A stretch of DNA of 64,000 bases from Salvator merianae. Its lineage: Eukaryota > Chordata > Lepidosauria > Squamata > Teiidae. The notes beneath the pieces were generated by a model. It made no database searches and was not told the origin of the DNA. It saw only the letters and a list, made by a program, of their open reading frames with translations. This document shows, piece after piece, positions 1 through 11,099 of this stretch. The translations under genes and the position numbers were made by a program. Numbering within the stretch: the first letter of the stretch is position 1; the number at the start of each line of letters is the position of its first letter. Location: positions 21,567,765 to 21,631,764 of the forward strand of contig QVOM02000049.1 of NCBI GenBank assembly GCA_003586115.2, read 5' to 3'.

Positions 1-610
1 TCGAAGCTCAAGCTTTCTAAGACTGTACCTGTTGCTTCCTTCAGAGTTTTCGTCATCTCAACCCTTCCTCTTCTGGTGATCCTTGCTTCATTAACCTGGC
101 ATTCAAACTATTTTTTCCATTCCTGCCCCAATCCTATACTAGTAAGACTTGGAGAAAAATTCCCAGAATATCAGACTTGGACAAGAGGACACTTTCACAG
201 GACAGTTATTCAATCATTAATTCAACAGTTTACACAGAAAATATCAAATAGTATGAATCCTAGAATATAGATTTATTACATACTCACTGGTCTATTACAC
301 ATGTCAAAATCACTAAATGGAAGAGAAATCCAAGCTAGGTTATTCAAGCACTGATCAGATCGTGGAGCTATCAAAAACATTCCATGTCTTGGATCCTTTA
401 ATCTGGGGTTGATCCTTTAAATTTATACCAAGTCACACCAGCAACCAGAAGAGCTCTGTGATCCTAAGCAGCAGTTATCAAAGGAATCTCCTACCTTCTT
501 CTACTGGTGATTGCTTACAATGGTTTCTTTATCATACTACCAGAAATACTGGAGATGGAAAACAGGACCTCCTTCACACAGACTCTACAAATGAGCTACA
601 TTTCTTTCCT
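1..610. other. Unannotated stretch
   Basis: AT-rich DNA with short open frames on both strands. No conserved domain, RNA gene or recognisable repeat seen. Confidence 0.5.
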
Positions 611-611
611 A

Positions 612-820
612 AATCTCTTAAGAACTTAAGAAGAGGCCTGCTAGACCAGGCCACAGGCCATCTTGTCCAGCATCTTACCTCACACAGCGGCCCACCAATT
701 GCTTCTGGACATTCTCAAGCAGAAGACAAAGACAAAACCTTCACTTGCTCTCAACTCCCTGCAAACGGCCTTTGAGGCATCGTGCCTGTCCCTCCAAACT
801 GGAGGTAATACCTAGGCATT
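612..820 (-). repeat. Dispersed repeat family R1, copy 1
   Basis: R1 is my label for an abundant reptilian repeat. Its 3' end, read on the opposite strand here, is GCTGGACTAGATGGGCC, then CTTATGTTCTTATG. In this copy the + strand shows the reverse complement, AAGAGGCCTGCTAGACCAGG, followed by CAAAACCTTCACTTGCTC. The family class is uncertain: it could be a SINE or a LINE 3' UTR. The downstream copy at 832 is in the same orientation and nearly as long. Confidence 0.6.
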
Positions 821-831
821 CATTCTAAAGA

Positions 832-985
832 AGAACATAAGAAGAGGCCTGCTGGATCAGGCCGCAGCCCATCTAGGCCTCCATCCTGTCTCACACAATG
901 GCCCACCAGTTGCTTCTGGGCATTCTCAAACAGAAAGCAAAGGCAAAACCTTCACCTGCTCTCCATTCCCTGTAAATGGCATTTA
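832..985 (-). repeat. Dispersed repeat family R1, copy 2
   Basis: A second R1 copy lies only 12 bp after the first and in the same orientation. It shows AAGAGGCCTGCTGGATCAGG and AAAACCTTCACCTGCTCTCC. The shared internal sequence suggests either a tandem duplication or two insertions at one spot. Confidence 0.6.
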
Positions 986-989
986 GAGG

Positions 990-2060
990 TATAGTATTGG
1001 TACAAGCAACACTAAGAAAACTACCAACATAGCACAAAAGCAATCTGTTTCATATTCTCATCTCTACTGCACTGACACAGAAAAGACAGACCCACCTGTA
1101 AATGCCTGCAGTTAACTTCTATTAACACTCAATACTGTATACAGCAACCCAGCAACCACTGCCAAGCTTTGTGGAAAATTGGAAGAAAAGTTGTTTTGTG
1201 CTTCTGTTTAAATACACAACTAATTGTAATAGATCTGGATACAAATAGGATCAGAAACATTAGCTGGGCAGGAGAAGACAGAAAAGGGAGAGCGGGGTGG
1301 GGGGAGGGAACCACTAAATGTATATGGGAAAGTAAGAGAAGAGATTACAAAAACTGGTTTGCAGAACAGTTTGATGTGGAGCCAATTCAGGTGGAAGAAG
1401 GGTGGGCTTTTACATTTTTGTCTTTCCCCTGGCATTTCATTGTTTTCTCTCAAGATTTTACTATTCACAGTTCATGCAAGAAAGGAGAATATGCTTTTGC
1501 CAGCCCAAGGACTAGAAAAACTTTGTTTTCATTCTTTAGATATGTTTCTAAAGGGCTTTGCGTTCAATCCTCAGATTGAAAGCATCCCACACACACTTTG
1601 GCTGCTGCCTTTCTTGAAATGCCTTCTGTTGTGGTAGAGTCCTGATGGCAGAGTCAAGAGATTCTATTCATATTAACCCTTTGGTTTCAAAAGAAGATGG
1701 AAACTATTATGGCTTCTGGAACTTCTTCCTTTCATGTTGGTTATTTATTACTTTACATCCAGTGTTTCTTCAGATAGTTCCAAGGTGACTTGCAGTTATC
1801 TGTCCATTAATACAACCAGCAAGCTCACAGTATAGCTCAACAACATAGAGGACAGATAGCATTTCATTAGCTACAAGTTTGAATAGAAGGTATCAAAATT
1901 TGAAGGCCGAAACAGAAAAGGTCCTCTTATGTACTACCACCCCATGCTCTACAAGGGTATTAACATCACCAACAAGATTCCCCAAGTTTTGAGGGGCATG
2001 CTGTATCAATGTTCACTACTAATTGGATATAATAACAAATTAGAAAGTACAGAAGAACTT
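990..2060. other. Unannotated stretch
   Basis: Overlapping open frames of 61-136 codons near 1169-1637 have no recognisable domain and read through a G-rich tract near 1290. They look like chance frames. A weak LINE 3'-end signature (TTATTTATTACTTTACAT...GGTGACTTGCAG) lies near 1743-1795 in - orientation. Confidence 0.4.
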
Positions 2061-2099
2061 TTAAGACCAATTTTTCTGACCAAGAGCTAGGTCAGTAAT

Positions 2100-2460
2100 G
2101 TCTACCAGTAGCCCAATCCTAAGTTTTCCACTAACTTGAACGTTGACCAGTGGCAATATCACATACTGTGAATTACTGAAGGATGGATCACTGTGGCCAA
2201 ACCATCCTTCCTCAGGAAGTTAGTGACCCAGTCAAAGCTGGACATTATTACTCTAATTCCTGATGTTGCCTGGATACAAAGTAAAGATGAAGTCCGAAGT
2301 ACACTATTCCTCTGACCAACCAGTTTAGTGCCAAATGCAGAGATTAAAGACTTCTGTGTGTTTGGGGGGGGGGGGGTATTCCAGGAGCACTCAAACACAA
2401 GGTCGCTTTTTGAAGGGATGAAATTCTCAGGAAGCCAAGGTTTGTAATGTTCTCAAACCA
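2100..2460 (-). repeat. Eroded L2/CR1 LINE reverse-transcriptase fragment
   Basis: The - strand frame ending near 2160 contains RKDGLATVIHPSVIHS. This resembles the LINE segment D-LATVIHALVTSRLDYC, which is also present in the better copy at 41.5-41.85 kb. A 14-bp poly-G run at about 2361-2375 lies inside. Only this short peptide supports the call. Confidence 0.45.
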
Positions 2461-3330
2461 GGAAGACTTCTTTAAATAAGCCAGTCTTCAGCATGTCAAG
2501 TAACAGCCCCTCCTCATAATGTTAAGACATAGTCAACACTTAAAAGAACCTTTTGGAAGCCAGCCTGCAGACTTTCAAATGAGCTGGTATCAGTCCAAAG
2601 AGCCCAAAGCAATATAAGAAAGCTGAGTCATCACTAACAAGTACAAGTTAGCAGAACACACTGAATCACAGCACAGCAACGTGGTGTATAATTGCACTGT
2701 TGTAGACTAAGTGGCATCACAGGATTAAATGTAGACAAAATGGAAACAGCAGTGACTGATTCATAGCAGAAAGAAATGGAGTGACGTCAATGAAAAAATA
2801 TGCTGTATTCCATGTTAATATTTAAGAACACCACTATATGGGCACTAATGCTGGCCAAAGCTGCATCCACATATAATAGGAGCCAGGGCAGGCACCATGC
2901 AAGTCACCACAAGTGCTGCAGTGTCTCAGACACACATCTGAGGCCCTGCAATGGCAAGAGGAATGCTGATGATACATGTAGAACTTCAGCCTTCAGCAAC
3001 AAGGATTTCACACAGACCTCCCTCAGAGGATGGAAAATGGCATTGGAAAATGGCATTGGCCTTCCGAAAGACAACTGAAGGGGCAATCCATGCCCATTGA
3101 GTCACTTCCTCCCCCCATTCATTTGCAGGGGGGAGGAGGAAAATGCTGTCACCCAAAGCTCTCTGAGATTACCTGGAAGTGGCTTAAAATGCAGGTGCTT
3201 CGTTTGGGAGCTGAGGTGTCTCTGGGGTCAAGGGAGACCCCATTCCTTGTCACCTGGGGGCTGCATTCTGCCCCAGTTCAGTACATCTGAACCAGCATGG
3301 TTTGAAGAAAGTTCACAGTACACAGAATAG
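2400..3330. other. Unannotated stretch
   Basis: Short frames on both strands (60-92 codons) around 2.8-3.3 kb show no known motif. GC is slightly raised at 3.0-3.3 kb. Nothing further seen. Confidence 0.4.
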
Positions 3331-3339
3331 AGCATTTTA

Positions 3340-4195
3340 TTGCGCCTACAATGTGGCAAGAGTAGCAGTGAAAATATTTTCTCTATTACCACTGGACCCT
3401 CAACACAACTTTTCTGGGTGGCAAATGGTCTGACAATGACGGGCCAAAAGAAGGAAGGGATGATGCCATCTGAAAATTCCAGTGACAAATTTGCCAGGTA
3501 ATTTAAGGACAAAGTTATTCAAATTCACATGGGATTGATGCCACAGTTAAGCATAACTTAACAAAAATGTCCAGAAAGCCATCTGGCCCATTTAGTTGGG
3601 ATCAGTTTCCATTATTGCAGTCAGAGGACAGGGACAACTGCTTGCTGAGGACCAACCAATCACACTCTTCTAGTTAGTAAAAGATACCCAGCATGATATG
3701 ACCCGGTTCATTCAGGGACAGCAGAGGTAACCGTTCCATTGCAGGCATTCTTGGAGGAAGAAAATTATCTGAACCCATTTCATTCTCACTTCAGGGCAGG
3801 ATATGGTACAGAAACTAACTTGGTTTCCCTGGTTGATGACCTTCACTAAGAAAGGTATAAGGGGAATACAACCCTGCTGCTTCTCCACAATCTCACAGCA
3901 GCTTTTGATGTCACTGACCATGGTATATTTCTGGAAAGGCTAAGGGGACTGGTAACCAGAGGCATTATACTATGCCAGTCCTACTCTTATCTTCAAGACA
4001 GAAATCAGAGAATAGTCCTAAGAAATGTTATTTCATTCAGCACCATGGGAAGATGTCTGGTTCCTCAGGGATCAACTTTATCTCCCATGTTTTTTATCAT
4101 CTATGTGAAGCTGCTGGGAGAGGTCATCAGGAGCTTTGGAGTGAAGTACCATCAGCATACCATCAACTCTATCCCTTAGGTGCTTGATTCTTACC
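3340..4195 (+). mobile_element. L2/CR1-type LINE, reverse transcriptase N-terminal half
   Basis: Conceptual translation with several stops and shifts gives recognisable RT blocks in order: QAFLEEENYLNPFHSHFRAG, then TLLLLHNLTAAFDVTDHG, then CLVPQGSTLSPMFFIIY and GEVIRSFGVK. These are equivalents of the finger and palm motifs, with the F.D block and the PQGS block present. The expected YADD catalytic block just after GVKYHQ is lost (HQHTINS). The element is a molecular fossil. Its continuation lies at 4500-5280, beyond a repeat insertion. Confidence 0.8.
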
Positions 4196-4497
4196 TGAAA
4201 GCAGAAATGGACTGGATGTGGTGATGGCTACCAGCTTAACAGGTTTTTAAAAGGGTTTGAATACATTCATGGAAGTCAGGGCAATCAGTGGTAATTAGCC
4301 CTGATAATAAGGCAGATGCCCTTATAATGATAGTTTACCTCTGAAAACCAACTGCTGGAAAACCAGCTGTGAGCACAGCAAGCTGTGAGCTCACGTCCTG
4401 CTGATGAGCTTCCTTGTGCATTTGGTTGTGTGAACAGACTACTGGACTAGATGGGCCACAGGGCTAAACTGGTGGGGCACTTCTTATGTTCTTTATG
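4196..4497 (+). repeat. R1 repeat inserted into the LINE
   Basis: The copy contains GGAAGTCAGGGCAATCAGTG and TTAGCCCTGATAATAAG. It ends with ACTGGACTAGATGGGCC then CTTATGTTCTTTATG, the R1 3' end in + orientation. It closely parallels 51545-51832. LINE coding sequence resumes directly after it, so it inserted into an existing LINE copy. Confidence 0.65.
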
Positions 4498-4499
4498 TT

Positions 4500-5280
4500 A
4501 CGTGGACCAATAAGCTGAGGCACAATCCAGATAGGATAGAGGTACTTTGTGTCACAGATCCTCTGTTCCATGAAGTGGGAGATACCCTCTTCTTGAAAGG
4601 GCTGTACTCCTCTGGAAGGGACATGTATCTAATCTGGGGGTACGTCTGGGTTAATCTGATATATAGAAAAAATAATTCATCATGGTCACTCTATTAAACC
4701 ATTCCAAAAGCAAAGGTGAAGAAATTTGTTTTTGGAGATTTTTTTAAAATGACATCAGCAAGGGAGCTGCCCAAATCTTGGTTTGAACAGAGTCCCATTT
4801 GAAGTCCAGAGGACAGCAGTGGGCAAGAGTGTCTACTTCCACTACAGCTGGTTCACAACCTACAACCATTTTAGACATAGATAGCTTGGCCACAATATCC
4901 ATGCTCTGGTGACTCTGAGATCAGACTTTTATGGTGAGCAATATGTCGGCTTGCCCTTGAAAACAGTCTGGAGGATGCAGCTGGTCCAAAATGCATCAGC
5001 AAGGCTGCTAGTGAGCACTGCTAGCCAAACAACTTACCAGAAATGCACTAGTTGCCAGTTTGCTAGCAAGCTCAGTTCTAGGTATTAACACTGACTTACA
5101 AAGCCCTAAATGACTTGGGTCTCCAAAATCTAAAGGAGTACCTCCTACCATATATATGCCCAAGTACCCTCATCAAGAAAATGCCAACTGGTAGAAGACA
5201 TTTCCTGTCAGTGGAGCACTAAAAAGTACCCACAATCTGTGGACTCACACCTTCAAGGGGAGAGCAAAACTATTCACAGG
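4500..5280 (+). mobile_element. L2/CR1-type LINE, reverse transcriptase C-terminal part
   Basis: This is the continuation of the 3340 element. NPDRIEVLCVTDPL follows the repeat insertion. Later, near 4955-5170, the decayed block reads LPLKTVWRMQLVQNASARLL, then TYKALNDLGLQNLKEYLL. Both match the C-terminal part of squamate L2/CR1 ORF2. Multiple stops show it is inactive. Confidence 0.75.
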
Positions 5281-5384
5281 TGGGACATACTCAGTCTAGA
5301 TTGAACTTCAGTTTGTTTGCCTTCATTCAGCCTGCCACCTCAGTTAGACACGATCAGCATACCCCATATCTTCCCCTACATCTG

Positions 5385-5690
5385 ATGCAATGGAGAAACA
5401 GAGTGTTTATCATCTGCATTTGGAAAGTACACTTCTTGTCTCATGGGGACCTCTACCAGAAGTTTCATGTAGATGTTGAACAACATGGGAATCAAGGCAG
5501 ATTCCTTGGAATATCTGTGGATTTTTCAGGGTCCAGGGGATTGAACATATAGACTCCTTCAATATAAGCATCCAAGCAGGGGAAGAGCCACTGCAATACA
5601 GTTCTACCCCAAATTCAGAGAAGCACCTTAAAAGAATACCATGGCTGATAGTATTGAAATTTGCTACGAAGTCCAGAAAGATCAACAGGG
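5385..5690 (-). mobile_element. Antisense L2/CR1 LINE RT fragment
   Basis: On the - strand the sequence reads FLDFVANFNTISHGILL, equivalent to the L-DLSAAFDTIDHGILL block of LINE reverse transcriptase. It is followed by sequence that in another frame gives FNIYMKLLVEVPM, the block before the catalytic aspartates. It ends at a CA microsatellite. It is a separate copy from the + strand LINE on its left. Confidence 0.7.

Positions 5691-5691
<1 letters not shown>

Positions 5692-5720
<29 letters not shown>
5692..5720. repeat. (CA)n microsatellite
   Basis: About 13 uninterrupted CA units followed by CTCACTCA. Confidence 0.95.
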
Positions 5721-5723
<3 letters not shown>

Positions 5724-6710
5724 TCATCTCTTCTTGGAACAGTCATCATAAATGGTGAGCAAAGCTGCTTCTTTTTCAAAACCTAAATCCTGATTGAAAT
5801 GGACTTGAAAATTAGGTTCATCAAATAGAGTTTGGACTTGAGCAGCCACCAAGCATTCCCTTGTGCAAAAATGTGATACTGGTTGTAAGAAAATAGTTGT
5901 TAATGTTGTGAAGCTTCTGGGAAGGGTTCTTTGTGAGCTGATGGACTGCTAAATTATTGATGCGGTCCATGGAAAGATGCTATAAGCCAGGATGGACAAG
6001 GATCTAAGAAGCACATGATTGACTACACACATCTTGGCCACATCTATGAATTTGCCCAACTGAAAGTCATCCATCAAGCGATCATCTACTCAATGCAGTA
6101 CAGCTTCTGGCAAATGTAAGCGACATCACCCTCTAAGGGTCTTGCAGAGTAATCACAACTATCAAAAGTTGCTTCCCCTTGTAATCTAAAACCTTCTTCC
6201 GAAAAACATACAGGAAACAACTGAAGATGTTTGATAGATCTTTTAAGGAATTCTTAATTTAGCAAAGCAAATTAGCTAAGCAGTTAACCAAGAGGAAGTC
6301 TCAGAGCCAGAAATTAGTTTTCATTTTGAATTTCAACTAAGCAAACCATTGCTGGATTCCCAACACAACTGAGGACAATGAATAAAAAAAAAAGGCATTC
6401 CCATTCAGAATAAGTAGAGTTAAAAACTTCTTCTCCCCCAATTCATATATTTGGAGAGACTGTGCACATTGAAGAAGAGAAATTAGAAATACAGTATTCA
6501 GAACAATAAAGTGCATAGATGAAGACCATATGAACAAATGATATATAAATGCAGTGGGAAAAAGAAACACCAGAATAAATAATGATTCTTACTAGAACTG
6601 CAAGAGGGAGTTGTTAGTATCTTACTAAAATTTTATTAACCACTTTACAATTCAAAAGAATGCCCAAAGCAATATACAATGTTCACAGAAAAAAACAAAA
6701 CATACCAAAC
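5721..6710. other. Unannotated stretch
   Basis: AT-rich intronic DNA. No domain or repeat recognised apart from short A-runs near 6380. Confidence 0.4.
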
Positions 6711-6714
6711 TTTT

Positions 6715-7205
6715 CAAAATGAAAAGCATTTATTTATTGCCTTTTCAGACTGCCCTTCACCAAGCAGTCCCAGGGTAGGCAACAATGAATAAAACTCTTA
6801 TTAAAATCCATAAAAATTATGGTACCCAAAATTCAATTTATAAGCAATAATACAAACTGAGAACAAATCAATAAAAGCACACCTAAGAGTAAAGCACAAC
6901 AGTATGAAAGAAAAGCATCTTAAAAGGAAAAGTCTTTGGTAAAAAGGATATGAGAAGGAATATACTTGTTACACTTCAGAGGGAAACACATACTATAATT
7001 TGCGGGGGCAAACACTGAGAAGGCCCTTTCATGAGATACCACCCCATGGACCACTGAGGCAGAAATGCCAGAGAGCCTCCCTCACAAATGTTAATATCTA
7101 GTCAGGTCTACATAGGACATATTTACTTATTTGGCCTGTATGAAAATGGAAGCACTTCGATTTAGGCTTGGTACCAAATCCTTGGCCTTTTAGAATATTT
7201 TTAGT
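6715..7205 (-). mobile_element. LINE 3' region, antisense
   Basis: TTTATTTATTGCC...AGTCCCAGGGTAGGC at the left is the reverse complement of the LINE 3' end seen elsewhere in the window. Further right, CACTGAGAAGGCCCTTTC lines up with CACTGAAAAGGCCCTATC in the antisense LINE copy at 41.35 kb. This is an old, eroded copy. Confidence 0.55.
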
Positions 7206-8080
7206 GTTTCAGGAGTAAGGAATCCCTATACATTACACTCCTTAAACTCAGAGTAAATTCTTTGTCATGAAAAGAAGCCATGAAAAACCAACAAATGGAA
7301 ATGGCCAGTGAAGAATAAGTCATTCAGCCTAATTACACACTATTTCACTGTCTTGCTTTGTATTTATCTTAGAAAGCTATAAAATAATTTATTGTCAGAA
7401 GAAGAGCAGAGCTTGTCTGTCTCTTAGGATGTCTATGCAACTGAAATCTTCAAAAAGTTAAGAGTCATCATGTTCTTTTCTACGGTGAAAGATAAAATAT
7501 CTTAATATGTTTATTTGCCCTGCACCAAGGGCGGAAATGCCTGTGTGCTTCTCTGTGAATCTCTCCCAATAGATCTACATAATAAAACTCTTCGGAACAT
7601 AACAGGGCTTCATTCATGTCTTAATTTAGCCATGATAACATTAAGAAATTTTAAATGTAAAGATTACTACCAATAGATACAAAGCCTTTAAACAATGGAG
7701 CTCTCGTCTAGCAATCAATAATGCTATACTACTGCTGTTCACGCTAATTTTTAATACAGTAAATTATGTATCCCCACTGCACCTAGAAGGAACGCTAACG
7801 TTTTTACTTTCCAAAGAGAAGCTGTTAGGGGTGGAGAAGTATGCCACAGAAAGGAAGTTACCATAGAAAAGGCGTTTCCTGGTCACCACTTTCAGGACTT
7901 CAAGCTGGAGGGGGAACACAGAGATGGGTCTACCAGTAGAATCCAGGTTGGAATATATTACGGGTGTGCGTTCATTTGTGTTATTTTAATCAAGCAGGGC
8001 AGTGAAGCCTCAGAGTTGCACCTCTTTACTCTGGTCTGTGGGCTGAGGAAATAGCATCTTCTCCCCATGCGGGCACTGTC
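7206..8080. other. Unannotated stretch
   Basis: No conserved frame or repeat seen. Confidence 0.4.
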
Positions 8081-8084
8081 ACTG

Positions 8085-8182
8085 TTTTAGCCTGTCCATT
8101 TTATCTGCTTTTATAGTGATTTTATGGTTACCTGCCCTAAGACTTTTGGATATAGGGCAGGATAGAAATACAAATAAATAAA
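8085..8182 (+). repeat. LINE 3' tail
   Basis: TTTTATGGTTACCTGCCCTA...GATATAGGGCAGGATAGAAA followed by TACAAATAAATAAAA. This is the typical L2/CR1 end, CCGCCCTGAG...GGGCGGGATAAAA, in eroded form. Confidence 0.55.
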
Positions 8183-8827
8183 ATTGTCTTCTGTTCCATT
8201 GTACATCACTACACAATCTAGGCAAACGGCAACGAGGCTGTCAAATCTGTATGCTGCTGTATCTCCATTGCATCACCCCCATCAAAACAATACAAATAAA
8301 AACACCTATCCATAGAATATATGTCAACAGGCACGGAGTAGGGTTTGTTAGGGGGTCTGCAAAATCCTGTTTTGAATCTTTTGTGAAGCATCTCTAAATG
8401 GGTACTGGAACAACTTGCAAATTCCCCTAGAAGAAAAGCAAACAGCTTCCCTTGGCTACTCCTTCTTTACTCCTCCAAGCCAGCCTGGAGCCTGAGGGGA
8501 CAGCACCAGACAGCAACACACAGGAACACACATTTTGTGGCCTGTTGGATTTATGGTTATTCAGCCTTTAGAGGGACGGCACAGCCTTGGAGAAGCTCCA
8601 ATAGGCCCTGGAACACGTGACACCATAAAAAGACATCACCACATTTTGTAAAGCAGCAAGCAAGGCTCCAAACCAGCCACGAGGAGCAAAGAAGAAGGTT
8701 AAGGTACAGTAAGGGTTTCATCAGCTCCTAGGGGAGTTTGCAAGTTATTCCACCAAGCAAACTCTGGTCCCCATTTAGACCTGACGTGGTAAGTGCGAAA
8801 ACACCCTAACTATATCCCAAGAAGCAG

Positions 8828-8950
8828 TCACAGCTCTGTTGTAGAGCAATTATTGGAAAAACAATCACCCTGGTACCACCTTGGGAGGCAGTAGTGGCAA
8901 ACCACTTCTGTATCTGCCAAGATGTGCCCATGCAATCACCAGGACTCATC
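8828..8950 (+). repeat. tRNA-derived SINE, eroded
   Basis: CAGCTCTGTTGTAGAGCAAT is a decayed box A, and GTGGCAAACCACTTCTGTAT is the body signature shared with the copies at 20.9, 44.7, 45.8 and 48.7 kb. The 3' end is hard to place. Confidence 0.5.
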
Positions 8951-9109
8951 CTCACCTCTATGATACCCAACATATCAACAAACGAAGCCTACAGGAGGCC
9001 AGTAGAAGACAAAAGAGGTTCTCAAGTTGTTGCTGCATCATTACTCCATTCCCAGGCAGCTTCCTCTTTGCTTCAGCTACTATTACCATGAAAGGAGGAT
9101 GCCAATAGG

Positions 9110-11090
9110 CATGCTGTGGCTAACATCACTCAAGCTAAATGAATGGTAGGAAGAGTGCGGCATTTAGTGGAAACAATGTACATCAAGAAAACCAGTCACA
9201 CAGCTGCAATAGCTGTAAAGATCTAAATGCCCTGATGCTCTGGAAAGCCCACAATGAGGACAAGAGGGTCATAACTCTCACTCACTCAAGATCCTTAGCA
9301 ACTAGTATTCAGAGATCTTCTGCCTCCAATATTGAAAAACATATTGCTATTAACAAGACCTGATAGACTTATAACCAACATGAAATACATTCCGTAACAA
9401 AATTCAACTGAATTCTGCAGGTGGCATGCAATGCTTAGAGGAAGCTATCAAATGAAAAGGTTTTGGACAAGAACTAATTAGCCACGTATTACATTGTCTA
9501 TGCCAACAGCATTTCCACAGTTCCTCTGGATTTAGAAAAGGAGACTTTACGATGAGGACCCTAGAAAATTCTATGGCAATTTATACCACTGTTAACACTA
9601 AGCTTCCAAAACTCTCTAGAAGAATTCTCATGAGAGACTGGTATAGCTTTGCAGTTTGACCTTACACCTTGTAAATCTTGTAAATATAGGCTGGAGAAAC
9701 ATGAAGCTTCACTGATTCCCTGTGCCATCTCATAAATAGCATATAAAGCCAACAGAAGAAGTCTTACTACTTCCTACAGACTGTTCTCAGATAAGGACTC
9801 ACACCAGGATCCAAGCGATTATGACACAGCAGTGGAACTGAAGGAAGGAAAGCTCATTAGTATAGAAAGAAACAACAGCATAAATTTAGGAGCTTACAGC
9901 ATACACTCCTGGAAAAGTAATATAGCGAGCTCGATATTTTGTCTATGGGCATCTGGGTTTAGAAGAGCATAAGTACTTATGAAAAACAGTTTGTGCACCT
10001 GGCATAGCAGACATAGAACTCTAAAAAGTTACACCACAATCATTTTAGTCTGTAAGATGCCCTAAGAAACTTTGAAAGATTCACCTTGATATTCAGATGA
10101 CTTTGTTTTTAAGAAAATTAATCTGCCAAGTTTTGTCAGTTTTAAAGAGAAAGCTATTATATTTTGTATAGTATCTACCCAAACTCATACCCCTGGCAAA
10201 AACTGGTCCAAGTTCTTAGATCAGTCCATCTTCTATTTCAGAGTTGCGGCAAAGCTGAGTGCCAAGCCAGCTTCATAGCAGGTTAAGATTTCACTGAAGA
10301 AGATGCTTCAGTGCATAAATTTATTTGGTGCAGGAAAGCATAACATTTAAAATCAATAGCTACTCAGTTTCCAAAGCAAAACAAGCCAGATCAGTGTAAT
10401 AGGAAGAATCTGAAGACAGGAGCCAGGGCAATATACTGCACAGCCAAATTGTATTTCTAAACCCTGTGTAGTAATTCCAGATGTTGGGGAAAAGGCAATT
10501 TTCAGAAGCACACACATAGCAAGTTCAGCATTCGAACTTTTTTTTTGGCCATTGTTTTTCTCTTTAAGTTGTTCACATATACCCTAGAGATAATTCTGCG
10601 TTTGTCAGAGTTGAGAATCCAGAATTTTATCTGCTTTTTAAAACTTTATGGTTTTTAATTATTTTTATTAAGAATTTTAATGCAACAATTTTCAGTGTTT
10701 GTGATCTATCCTGAGACCACTGGCATATAGCAGCTACAACTAATAAGTTGGTGGAGAAAAAAGAACCAGGTATCAGAGAATATTTATATGGAGATCATAG
10801 GAACTGACAAAACAATACTTCCTACCTTGCTGCCTCTTGCCTGAAAATTAATCCCTTCCAAATATGTTTCACTTATCTGAACAATTATTTGTGGTACAGT
10901 GCTTCAATCAACATTCCAATTCAGGATATATAAAATAGCACAATGTATTAAAATAGAACTTTAAAGATGCACCCAAACCTATAGGTGGAACAAAGATTCC
11001 AACAAGGAGCAGCAAAAGTCCAGGAACACAAATGTGGGGGCTGCTACATCTGATATCTAACCCACTTTTAAGAACTCTTCCTGGCAAAGA
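9110..11090. other. Unannotated stretch
   Basis: Two kilobases without a recognisable gene or repeat. Frames of about 60-75 codons at 9139-9363 (+) and 9561-9752 (-) have no known motif. AT-rich runs at 10540-10690 could be an old LINE tail. Confidence 0.4.
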
Positions 11091-11099
11091 GATCACATC

